Made by a program: the position numbers and the translations under genes. From contig NZ_CP108427.1 in assembly GCF_035982055.1 (NCBI RefSeq), positions 9,733,001 through 9,797,000 of the forward strand: a stretch of 64,000 nucleotides of DNA, read 5' to 3'. Under the pieces are notes generated by a model that saw only the letters and a program-made list of their open reading frames with translations, was not told the DNA's origin and made no database searches. Shown here piece by piece: positions 44,512 through 51,783 of this stretch. The first letter of the stretch is position 1. The number at the start of each line of letters is the position of its first letter. This DNA is from Streptomyces sp. NBC_01288 (GTDB taxonomy: Bacteria; Actinomycetota; Actinomycetes; Streptomycetales; Streptomycetaceae).

Positions 44512-45696
44512 TCAGGGCGCCGAGTGGCGCTCGAACACCAGGTCCCGCGCGGTGCCGAGCGCGGTGGCCACGGCGCCCAGCAGCACCGCGTCCTCGCCCA
44601 GCGCGCTGGGCACGATCTTCGGCCGGAGCGGAGTGAGCGCGCGGAGGTTCTCCCGCACCGGGCGCAGCAGCAGATCCACGCTGTGCCCGACCCCGCCGCC
44701 CAGCACGACGAGGTCCGGATCGAGGACAGCGGCAGCGGCCGCCACCGTGTGCGCGATCCGCTCGCCCTCCAGCTCAACCGCCTTGATCGCGGCGGTGTTT
44801 CCCTGCCGGGCCGCGTCGAACACGGCCTTCGCGGTGAGCTGCTGCCCGCTCATGCCGAACCTGCGGGCCGCCTCCACCACGGCCACCCCGGAGACCGCGT
44901 CCTCCAGCGTCTCCGGCTTCTGCTGCCCCGGCCACGGCAGGAACCCGATCTCCCCGGCACCGCCGTGCGCCCCCGTGAACAGCCGCCCCTCGCTGACCAC
45001 GCCCATGCCGAGACCGGTGCCGATCAGGATGTACGCGAACAGCCGGCTGCCCGCGCCGACGCCGTACGTGTACTCGCCGAGCGCCGCGAGATTGGCGTCG
45101 TTGTGCACCTCCAGCGGGACGCCCAGCTCCTCCCGCATCCGGTCGAACAGCCCGGCCCGGCCCCAGCCCGGCAGATGCATCGCGTACCGCACCCGGCGCC
45201 GCTGCTCGTCGTAGATTCCGGGCGTGCCCACCACGGCGTGGACGACCGCGGCCGGTTCGACCCCGGAGTTCGCGACGACCTGGTGCGCGGTGGCGACCAC
45301 CAGCTCGGCCATGGCGCCCGAACTGCGAGCCCGGTTGCGGACGTCCGCCCGGGCCACCACCTCGCCGTCCAGATTGGCGACCGCGACCCGCAGCCAGCTG
45401 CGCCCGACGTCGATCCCGAGCGCGTACCCGGCGGACGGATCGGGGGCGTAGAGCACGGCGGTCCGGCCGCGCTCCGGGGCCTGTGTGCCGACCTCGTGGA
45501 CCAGTCCCGCCTCCTCCAGGGCGGCCAGCGCGCTGGAGACCGTCGGCTTCGACAGGCCTGTCTCGCGGGCGAGTTGGGCGCGGGAGGCGGCACCGGCGGT
45601 GCGCAGCCGGTCGAGCAGCAGCCGCGCGTTGGTACTGCGCAGCCGCTGACGGCTCCAAGGCTGGTCCGGTCGCTCCACGGCGTCACTGACGGGCAT
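44512..45696 (-). CDS. ROK-family transcriptional repressor
   Basis: 394 residues, start at 45696 with GGAGAA 9 nt upstream. The N-terminal winged helix-turn-helix reads NARLLLDRLRTAGAASRAQLA, ETGLSKPTVSSALAALE. The ROK sugar-binding part has GIDVGRSWLRVAVANLDG, GTPGIYDEQ, the EVHNDANLAALGEYTYG segment and IGTGLGMGVVSEGRLFTGAHG. The usual zinc-binding Cys cluster (CxCGxxGC) is absent; after GAHGGAGEIGFLPWPGQ no Cys triad follows. By position and operator similarity it should repress the glucosaminidase gene and be released by a sugar such as glucosamine or its dimer. Confidence 0.88.
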   Translation of the reverse strand: MPVSDAVERPDQPWSRQRLRSTNARLLLDRLRTAGAASRAQLARETGLSKPTVSSALAALEEAGLVHEVGTQAPERGRTAVLYAPDPSAGYALGIDVGRSWLRVAVANLDGEVVARADVRNRARSSGAMAELVVATAHQVVANSGVEPAAVVHAVVGTPGIYDEQRRRVRYAMHLPGWGRAGLFDRMREELGVPLEVHNDANLAALGEYTYGVGAGSRLFAYILIGTGLGMGVVSEGRLFTGAHGGAGEIGFLPWPGQQKPETLEDAVSGVAVVEAARRFGMSGQQLTAKAVFDAARQGNTAAIKAVELEGERIAHTVAAAAAVLDPDLVVLGGGVGHSVDLLLRPVRENLRALTPLRPKIVPSALGEDAVLLGAVATALGTARDLVFERHSAP

Positions 45697-45727
45697 CGCA
45701 TCATTCTCCGGTATCCGGGACAGCCTC

Positions 45728-45756
45728 TTGACGACTCTAGTAAGGCTCCTTAACTT
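45728..45756 (+). promoter_or_regulatory. Promoter with overlapping palindrome between the ROK and permease genes
   Basis: TTGACG (45728-45733), 17 nt, TAACTT (45751-45756) fits a rightward promoter for the permease. The spacer contains TAGTAAGGCTCCTTAAC (45738-45754), an inverted repeat AGTAAGG/CCTTAAC. Its complement, GTTAAGGAGCCTTACTA, resembles the glucosaminidase operator GTTAGGAAGCTTTACTAAC. Repressor bound here should block the permease and the ROK gene. Confidence 0.65.
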
Positions 45757-45823
45757 TATCGCCCAGTCACCCGCACCGGGCCACCCCGTCTCCCTCTCCC
45801 CGTGACCAGCCCCAGGAGTCCCC

Positions 45824-47293
45824 ATGTCCGGTAGTCCGCCTCCCGGTAGCCCGCCTCCCGACGGCGGGTTCGTCCGCCGCGTCGGCCTCTTCCAGGCCAC
45901 CGCCATCAACATGAGCCAGATGTGCGGCATCGGTCCGTTCGTGACGATCCCGCTGATGGTCGCCGCGTTCGGCGGTCCGCAGGCGGTGATCGGCTTCGTC
46001 GCGGGCGCGATCCTCGCGCTGGCCGACGGGCTCGTGTGGGTCGAGATGGGCGCCGCGATGCCCGGCTCCGGTGGCAGTTACGTCTATCTGCGCCAGGCCT
46101 TCCAGTACCGGACGGGCCGACTGATGCCGTTCCTGTTCGTGTGGACGGCGATGCTCTTCATCCCGCTGATCATGTCGACGGGCGTGGTCGGCTTCGTGCA
46201 GTATCTCGGCTATCTGGCACCGGACTTGGGCAAGACGTCCGGCGACCTGATCGGCCTCGGCGTCATCGCCCTGGTGATCCTCCTCCTCTGGCGCGGCATC
46301 GAGAACATCGCCCGCATCACCGCCGTGATGTGGACGGTGATGATCGCCTCGGTGTTCCTGGTCATCGTGGCCGCCGCGAGCGACTTCAGCGCGCACCTCG
46401 CCTTCACCTACCCGGCGCACGCCTTCGACCTGGGCAGCGACCACTTCTGGCTCGGCTTCGCCGGCGGCCTCACCATCGGCATCTACGACTACCTCGGCTA
46501 CAACACCACCGCGTACATGGGCGCCGAGATCAAGGACCCCGGCCGCACGCTGCCGCGCTCCATCCTCTTCTCCATCGTCGGCATCATGGCGATCTACCTG
46601 CTGCTCCAGATCGGCACGCTGGGCGTGATCGACTGGCACCGGATGACCAACGTGAACGACATCGCCTCCACCTCGGTGGCCTCGGCGGTCCTGGAGAAGA
46701 CCTGGGGCAAGGGCGCCGCCGACACGGTCACCGTCCTGATCCTCATCACGGCCTTCGCCTCGGTCTTCACCGGCCTCCTGGGCGGCTCCCGGGTCCCCTA
46801 CGACGCGGCCCGCGAACGCGTCTTCTTCCGCCCCTACGCCAAACTCCACCCCAAGCACCGCTTCCCGATGCTGGGCCTCGCCACCATGGGCGTGATCACG
46901 GCGATCGGCTTCCTCATCGGCCGCCACACGGACCTCGCGACCCTGATCCAGCTCCTGACCACCGTCATGGTCATCGTCCAGGCACTGGCCCAGATCATCG
47001 CCCTCACGGTCCTGCGCAGACGCCAGCCGACCCTGCGCCGCCCGTACCGCATGTGGCTCTACCCCGTGCCGAGCATCATCGCCTTCGTCGGCTGGTGCGT
47101 GATCTACGGCTACGCGGACCGGAACTCCCCGGGCCGCCACCCCATCGAGTGGTCCCTGGCCTGGCTGGCCCTGGGCTGCGTGGCCTTCCTGATCTGGTCC
47201 CGCTTCGAGAAGGTGTGGCCGTTCGGCCCGAAGGAGATCACGGAGGAGTACCTCGTGGAGACGACCCCGGACACGGAACCGGCAGGCGCCTAG
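45824..47293 (+). CDS. APC-superfamily amino acid/amine permease
   Basis: 489 residues and 12 predicted membrane segments. The first reads VGLFQATAINMSQMCGIGPF with the GIGPF equivalent of the APC consensus; PGSGGSYVYLRQAFQYRTG and IGIYDYLGYNTTAYMGAEIKDPGRT follow. The long helix-rich C-terminus ends in an acidic tail. Substrate unknown. Because it shares an operator-bearing intergenic region with a ROK regulator next to an exo-glucosaminidase, uptake of an amino sugar or amine is a possibility, though APC proteins usually carry amino acids. The 3' end overlaps the kinase-like gene by 4 bp. Confidence 0.83.
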   Translation: MSGSPPPGSPPPDGGFVRRVGLFQATAINMSQMCGIGPFVTIPLMVAAFGGPQAVIGFVAGAILALADGLVWVEMGAAMPGSGGSYVYLRQAFQYRTGRLMPFLFVWTAMLFIPLIMSTGVVGFVQYLGYLAPDLGKTSGDLIGLGVIALVILLLWRGIENIARITAVMWTVMIASVFLVIVAAASDFSAHLAFTYPAHAFDLGSDHFWLGFAGGLTIGIYDYLGYNTTAYMGAEIKDPGRTLPRSILFSIVGIMAIYLLLQIGTLGVIDWHRMTNVNDIASTSVASAVLEKTWGKGAADTVTVLILITAFASVFTGLLGGSRVPYDAARERVFFRPYAKLHPKHRFPMLGLATMGVITAIGFLIGRHTDLATLIQLLTTVMVIVQALAQIIALTVLRRRQPTLRRPYRMWLYPVPSIIAFVGWCVIYGYADRNSPGRHPIEWSLAWLALGCVAFLIWSRFEKVWPFGPKEITEEYLVETTPDTEPAGA

Positions 47294-47829
47294 CGGCAGT
47301 TGACCCAGCCGGTCGCGGCCAGCACGTCCTCCGCGACATCGGCGACAGGGCGCCCGTCGGTCACCACCCGCACGGTGTCGACGGGCGCGCGCTGGTCCAA
47401 CAGCCGTGCTTTGCGGGAGCTGTTGGCCAGCTCATGCTCCAACTCGCTGCCGATCTCCCGCCCGTTGATCCGCGCGGCTGTGGTCTCGTCGGAGGCGGTC
47501 AGCAGCACCCGTACGATCCGCACGTCCGCCCCCATCGCCCGACGGAACTGCCCGGCCCCCTCGTCGAGCACGCTCACCGTGTTCGTGTACACGAGCCGCC
47601 GGTATCCCAGCGCGGCGTAATTCCCCCATACGGCAGTCAAGTTGGCCTCACCGATCGCCGCCCGGTGCGGATCGCCGTCCGGCGCCGGATGGACCTGCCC
47701 CATGAAGTCCCCGTCGATCACGGCATGGGCGACCCCCGCCGCCCGCAGCCGCGCCGACACCTCCCAGCCGACGGTCGTCTTCCCGACCCCGGCCCGTCCT
47801 CCGATGAGCAGTGCCTCCGCGTGATCCAT
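47290..47829 (-). CDS. P-loop NTPase, small-molecule kinase-like
   Basis: 179 residues. Walker A GGRAGVGKTT (residues ~10-19), then VIDGDFMGQVHPAPDG in the adenylylsulfate-kinase-like substrate position and VLLTASDETTAARINGRE (lid-like). ARINGREIGSELEHE has Arg residues typical of small nucleoside or sugar kinases. It resembles proteins annotated AAA/ATP-binding in Streptomyces; the substrate is unknown. It is divergent from the next phosphotransferase gene 57 bp away. Confidence 0.78.
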   Translation of the reverse strand: MDHAEALLIGGRAGVGKTTVGWEVSARLRAAGVAHAVIDGDFMGQVHPAPDGDPHRAAIGEANLTAVWGNYAALGYRRLVYTNTVSVLDEGAGQFRRAMGADVRIVRVLLTASDETTAARINGREIGSELEHELANSSRKARLLDQRAPVDTVRVVTDGRPVADVAEDVLAATGWVNCR

Positions 47830-47886
47830 ACGCGCAGCGTGCCAGGCGATACTCGTGCGGTCGAATGCTATGGGGAGGCGGGCCAG

Positions 47887-48630
47887 TTGGAGGAAACAGC
47901 GCTCGGCGGAGGCGTGATCAACGCGGTCGTACGGGTCGGCGAGACGGTGCGACGCACGCCGACCCCACCGGAACGGTCCGCCTTCGTCACCGGACTGCTC
48001 GCGCTGTTCGAGCGGCGGGGATGGTCAGGAGCACCGCGCTTCCTTGGCACGGACGAGCGGGGCCGGGAGGTGTTCCAGTACATCGAGGGCCGGGCGGCCG
48101 TAAGTCCCGACGAGCGCTCCGCCGCCCGCGCCGACGACAGTCTGGTGCGTGTCGCGCAGCTCGTCCGCGCGTTCCACGACCTGACGCACGGCACACCCGA
48201 GGCCGGTGACCAGGACGTCGTCTGCCACAACGATCTCGCCCCCAAGAACACCGTCTACGGCAGCGTGTGGCATCCGCTGGCCTTCGTCGACTGGGACCTC
48301 GCGGCTCCCGGCGAGCGTGTCCACGACGTCGCCCACGTCTGCTGGCAGTACCTGGACCTCGGCCCGGGCGTCACCGACGTGTCCGAGGCCGCCCGCCGGA
48401 TCGCGCTGATCTGTGAGGCGTACGGCCTCGACGAACTCGACGGCACCGACCGGCTCCTCGACACGGTCCTGTGGTGGCAGGACCGGTGTTGGCGAGGCAT
48501 CGAGGCCGGTGCCGAGCGCGGTGAGCGGGGCATGGCCGGGCTGCGGGCGAGCGGGGTCGTGGACGACATCCGGGCCGCGCACGACTGGGTGGACGCGCAC
48601 CGCCGCGAGCTGGGCGCGTTCCTGCGCTGA
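47887..48630 (+). CDS. APH-family phosphotransferase
   Basis: 247 residues from TTG 47887, the only in-frame candidate with a ribosome site (GGGGAGG ~8 nt upstream). Kinase-core motifs are VCHNDLAPKNTVY (catalytic HND, with Asn after the loop) and FVDWDLAAPGERVHDVAHVCW (metal-binding Asp). RVAQLVRAFHDLTHGTPEA is the helix before the catalytic loop. HND in place of the usual HGD is a common variant. The substrate may be an antibiotic, sugar or amino alcohol; none can be chosen. Confidence 0.8.
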   Translation: MEETALGGGVINAVVRVGETVRRTPTPPERSAFVTGLLALFERRGWSGAPRFLGTDERGREVFQYIEGRAAVSPDERSAARADDSLVRVAQLVRAFHDLTHGTPEAGDQDVVCHNDLAPKNTVYGSVWHPLAFVDWDLAAPGERVHDVAHVCWQYLDLGPGVTDVSEAARRIALICEAYGLDELDGTDRLLDTVLWWQDRCWRGIEAGAERGERGMAGLRASGVVDDIRAAHDWVDAHRRELGAFLR

Positions 48631-48673
48631 GGCGCCGTAGAAGATCGGTATGAATCGGACGAAGTCGCTCACC

Positions 48674-48702
48674 TTGACATGCAGGTAACTGCCTGCATAA
48701 CG
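48674..48702 (+). promoter_or_regulatory. Promoter with built-in palindrome before the ArsR-SRPBCC gene
   Basis: TTGACA (48674-48679) and CATAAC/ATAACG (48696-48702) form a good sigma-70-type promoter. The spacer is the palindrome ATGCAGGTAACTGCCTGCAT (arms 48679-48685 and 48692-48698, perfect 7 bp). A bound repressor would cover the promoter completely, so autorepression by the ArsR domain is expected. Confidence 0.75.
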
Positions 48703-48732
48703 TTGAGTGTGCGATCCGAACATGACTCAGGG

Positions 48733-49503
48733 ATGGACGCGGTCTTCAAGGCGCTGGCCGACGAGACCCGTAGACGTCTGCTGGACCGGCTGCACGAGGA
48801 GAACGGGCAGACGCTCGGCGAGTTGTGCGGGCGCATCGACATGACCCGTCAGTCGGTGACCCAGCATCTGGCCGTCCTGGAGGCCGCCAACCTGGTCAGC
48901 ACGGTGCGGCGTGGGCGGGAGAAGCTGCACTACCTCAATCCGGTCCCGCTGCACGAGATCCAGGAGCGCTGGATCGACAAGTTCGAGCGCCCGCGACTGC
49001 GCGCACTCGGGGCCCTGAAGCGACGAGCCGAGGAAGCCATGACCGACAAGCCGACATTCGTCTACGTCACCTACATCGCGAGCACCCCCGAGAAGGTCTG
49101 GGACGCGCTCACCGACGCCGACCTGACCGCCGCCTACTGGGGCCACAGCAACGTGTCCGACTGGCAGCCGGGCTCCCGTTGGGAACACGTGCGCACGGAC
49201 GGTTCCGGCATCGCCGACGTCGTCGGCACGGTGGTGGAGAGCGAGCGCCCGACCCGCCTCGTGACCACCTGGACCTCACCGGAGAATGAGGGCCAGGAGG
49301 ACACGTACTCCCGCGTCACCTACGACATCCGGCGCCACGAGGACATCGTGCGCCTCACTGTCACCCACGAGGACCTCGCCGACCAGGGCGAGCTGTCCGA
49401 CGTGTCCGGCGGCTGGCCGGCCGTGCTGTCCAACCTGAAGTCGGTCCTCGAAACCGGCAGCCCCCTCCCGCAGGCGCCCTGGCTGGTGCCGGGCGGCCAC
49501 TGA
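48733..49503 (+). CDS. ArsR-family regulator fused to an SRPBCC (AHSA1-like) domain
   Basis: 256 residues from ATG 48733 (MDAVFKALADETRRRLLDRL). Residues ~1-95 form the ArsR winged helix (TLGELCGRIDMTRQSVTQHLAVLEAANLV). From ~110 a START/AHSA1-like ligand-binding domain starts: TFVYVTYIASTPEKVWDALT, AYWGHSNVSDWQPGSRWEHV and GGWPAVLSNLKSVLETG. Usually these two domains are encoded by neighbouring genes; here they are one protein. The SRPBCC pocket probably binds a hydrophobic ligand that modulates DNA binding. It is monocistronic. Confidence 0.9.
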   Translation: MDAVFKALADETRRRLLDRLHEENGQTLGELCGRIDMTRQSVTQHLAVLEAANLVSTVRRGREKLHYLNPVPLHEIQERWIDKFERPRLRALGALKRRAEEAMTDKPTFVYVTYIASTPEKVWDALTDADLTAAYWGHSNVSDWQPGSRWEHVRTDGSGIADVVGTVVESERPTRLVTTWTSPENEGQEDTYSRVTYDIRRHEDIVRLTVTHEDLADQGELSDVSGGWPAVLSNLKSVLETGSPLPQAPWLVPGGH

Positions 49504-49566
49504 AGGGGGCGGAGGAGGAGGGTGCCTTCCTTCCGGGTTTCTGCGACTTGCTTCCGGGGTGGGTCT

Positions 49567-50007
49567 CTACGGCTTGGGAGTGCTCCGCGCCGCCGTACCG
49601 GCACACACCAGGCCCATCAGCACGGCCAGTCCGCCGATGATGACGTTGTTCAGGATGACGCCCTTGTCGGGGTTGGTGCCGACGATCCACGGCGAGACGA
49701 TCATCCAGACACCCAGGGCGCTCATCGCCCAGCTGAGGCCGTACATGCGTTCCGGCGCCCTGGTGAACCCGAGGGCCAGCAGGCCGATCGCGATGCCGAC
49801 GATCAGGTTGTGCGGCACGAGCGCGGGCTGGCTCGTCGTGTAGTGGAGTATCCACGGGGATACGGCGCAGTACAGACCGAGGAGGAACACCGGTCCGTCC
49901 ACGAGCGCCACATCGCGTCCACCGAGCATGCGGGCGTAGCGCGCCTGCATTTCGGAGACATCAGGGTGGCTCGTTATGTCACCTCTGGTGTGCGAGACGT
50001 TGGCCAT
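49567..50007 (-). CDS. SPW-repeat membrane protein
   Basis: 146 residues, start at 50007 with a strong AAAGGAGA 7 nt upstream. Four hydrophobic segments are arranged as two repeats, each ending in an SPW motif (residues 50-52 in VSPWILHY and 105-107 in VSPWIVGT). It belongs to the SPW family of unknown function. It is downstream of the ECF sigma gene on the same strand (90-bp gap with a hairpin) and could be one of its targets. Confidence 0.87.
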   Translation of the reverse strand: MANVSHTRGDITSHPDVSEMQARYARMLGGRDVALVDGPVFLLGLYCAVSPWILHYTTSQPALVPHNLIVGIAIGLLALGFTRAPERMYGLSWAMSALGVWMIVSPWIVGTNPDKGVILNNVIIGGLAVLMGLVCAGTAARSTPKP

Positions 50008-50050
50008 GACTCGTCTCCTTTGACTTCGCTGGCCTGACCGCGTCTGGTGC

Positions 50051-50074
50051 GGTATGCGGCAAAAGCCGCTTACC
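50051..50074 (-). terminator. Hairpin after the sigma-factor gene
   Basis: GGTATGCGGC and GCCGCTTACC (one mismatch) around an AAAA loop. It lies between the sigma-factor stop and the SPW gene on the minus strand and would separate or attenuate their transcription. Confidence 0.65.
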
Positions 50075-50097
50075 TCCATAGTGCTCTTATTTGGCCT

Positions 50098-50700
50098 TTA
50101 TGTGTAGTGGTCAGCCTGTTCGTCGTCCTGGAGGCGGCTTCGCAACTGGTGGAGCCCACGTCGCGCATGGCTCTTGACCGTGCCGAGCGGCCAGCCGGTG
50201 CGCCGCGCGATCTGGGTCTGGGTGAGGTCCTCGTAGTACGTCAGCCGCAGCACCCGCTGTTGAGGTGCGGGCAGCCTGGCCAGCTCGTGCAGGACGAGGA
50301 CGCGATCGAGGGTCATCTCGGGCTTCCGGGCGGCGGGTTCGGCGAGGGTCAGCGACGAGCCCGCGGCGGCCACGAGACGCAGACGACGGGTGCGGGCGGA
50401 CAGCGCGTCGGCGATCCCGTGCCTGGTGACGCCGACGATCCAGCCGCCGATCGTCCCGCGCTCGGGACGGAAACCCCGCCGCCCGCGCCACACCCCGAGG
50501 AACACCTCCTGCGTCACATCCTCGGCTTCCCTGCCGTCCCCCAGCGAGCGCCGCGCCAGGCTGTGCACCAACGGCGACCAGCGGCGATACACGGCGGCCA
50601 GACAATCCTCGTCGCCCGCCACCAACCCCCTGGCCAACTCCTCGTCGGTGAGCGACTCCGCCGCCGGGCTCGGGCGGACGGCGCCGGTCTGCGGGCTCAT
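50098..50700 (-). CDS. ECF RNA polymerase sigma factor (LitS-like)
   Basis: 200 residues, start at 50700 (GAGGAG 9 nt upstream; an ATG at 50742 is less well placed). Region 2 includes AVYRRWSPLVHSLARRSLGD, AEDVTQEVFLGVWRGR and TIGGWIVGVTRHGIADALSA. Region 4 includes LPAPQQRVLRLTYYEDLTQT, QIARRTGWPLGTVKSHARRGL. No anti-sigma gene is adjacent. It is divergent from a MerR/B12-binding regulator and next to a photolyase, the arrangement of light-response lit loci in Streptomyces, where LitR controls transcription of the sigma factor LitS. Confidence 0.87.
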   Translation of the reverse strand: MSPQTGAVRPSPAAESLTDEELARGLVAGDEDCLAAVYRRWSPLVHSLARRSLGDGREAEDVTQEVFLGVWRGRRGFRPERGTIGGWIVGVTRHGIADALSARTRRLRLVAAAGSSLTLAEPAARKPEMTLDRVLVLHELARLPAPQQRVLRLTYYEDLTQTQIARRTGWPLGTVKSHARRGLHQLRSRLQDDEQADHYT

Positions 50701-50790
50701 TTCTACGACTCCTCGCGCGTCGGGCGGCGACTGTCCCGTCATCGTGGGAGCAAGGGATCAAGGCCATCAACTCGCGTCGATTCTGCGTCG

Positions 50791-50803
50791 TATAGTCGCC
50801 TGA
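50791..50803 (+). promoter_or_regulatory. -10 element of a probable leaderless promoter
   Basis: TATAGT (50791-50796) is followed by 6 nt and then ATG 50803. Transcription would start at or next to the A of the start codon. No recognisable -35 hexamer is seen. Confidence 0.6.
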
Positions 50804-51774
50804 TGAGCGAAATGCCCGCAGGCGGAGACGCCGCGTACCCGTCAGCGGCCGAAGTGCCCCTGACGACCGGCGCGTTGGCCCGTCGGCTGGGCGTGGCCCC
50901 GACCACACTGCGGTCCTGGGAGCGTCGCTACGGCATCGGTCCCGCGGTCCGCGCCGAGGGACGGCACCGACGCTGGACCCCGCGGGACGTGGCACTGCTG
51001 GAGGAGATGTGCCGCCTGACCTCGTCGGGCGTGCCGCCTGCCGAGGCGGCGAAGGCGGCTGCCGACCGACGCGCGGAGAGCATGCCCGCACGGAGCCGGA
51101 GGTCACAGGCCCCCGGCGCGCTGCCTCTCGGGGACGTGCGCCAGGAATGCCGCGGCCTGGCGCGCGCCGCCGTACGGCTCGACGCGCCCGCCGTCGCGCG
51201 TCAACTGGCCGATGCCGTCGGCCAGTACGGCACCGTCGTCGCCTGGCAGGAGGTGATGGTGCCGACCCTGCACGCGGTGGGGCGCAAGTGGGCGTCGTCG
51301 GGGGACCGTTACGTCGAGGTGGAGCACCTGCTGTCCTGGCACGTCTCCACCGCCCTGCGTCGACACACCCCGCTTCCCGGGCCGCAGGCCGACGTCTCGC
51401 CAGTAGTTCTGGCCTGCGTACCCGGGGAACAACACACCCTCCCCATCGAGGCGCTCAACGCCGCACTGGGTGAACTCGACCTGCCCACAAGGATGTTCGG
51501 CGCCGCCGTGCCTGCCGAGGCGCTCACCACGGCGGTGCGGCGGCTGGGACCGGTGGCCGTCGTCCTGTGGGCGCAGGCGCGCTCCACGGCGAGCCCGTCG
51601 CTGGCCCGGCACCTCGCGGACATCCGGTGGGGAGTGAAGGGCGCCCGGCGCCGGCCCTCGGTGGTACTGGCCGGTCCCGGCTGGTCCGGCTCTCCGGCGC
51701 GGGGTGCACTGCGGCCGGCGACGCTCGCGGATGCCGTGGACGCCCTGTCGGTGTTGTACGAGGCGCGGCCCTGA
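50803..51774 (+). CDS. LitR/CarH-type MerR regulator with B12-binding-like C-terminus
   Basis: 323 residues. MerR DNA-binding domain: LTTGALARRLGVAPTTLRSW, ERRYGIGP and GRHRRWTPRDVALLEEM. After a linker (~95-115) comes a B12-binding four-helix region (RAAVRLDAPAVARQLADAVG, WQEVMVPTLHAVGRKWASSG, then YVEVEH). The Rossmann-like cobalamin domain carries CVPGEQHTLPIEALNAALGE, in place of the classic ExHxxG. The His is kept but Gly is Pro, and the W-x9-EH motif of CarH has one extra residue. It may sense light via B12 or have lost that function. It is divergent from the sigma factor and convergent with the photolyase. Confidence 0.85.
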   Translation: MSEMPAGGDAAYPSAAEVPLTTGALARRLGVAPTTLRSWERRYGIGPAVRAEGRHRRWTPRDVALLEEMCRLTSSGVPPAEAAKAAADRRAESMPARSRRSQAPGALPLGDVRQECRGLARAAVRLDAPAVARQLADAVGQYGTVVAWQEVMVPTLHAVGRKWASSGDRYVEVEHLLSWHVSTALRRHTPLPGPQADVSPVVLACVPGEQHTLPIEALNAALGELDLPTRMFGAAVPAEALTTAVRRLGPVAVVLWAQARSTASPSLARHLADIRWGVKGARRRPSVVLAGPGWSGSPARGALRPATLADAVDALSVLYEARP

Positions 51775-51783
51775 GCGTGGGAC

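Noticed and set aside
45922..48630. 902-residue plus-strand frame
   Set aside because: Only the last 247 codons (from TTG 47887) code for a recognisable phosphotransferase. The rest is an alternative frame of the permease and antisense of the kinase-like gene.
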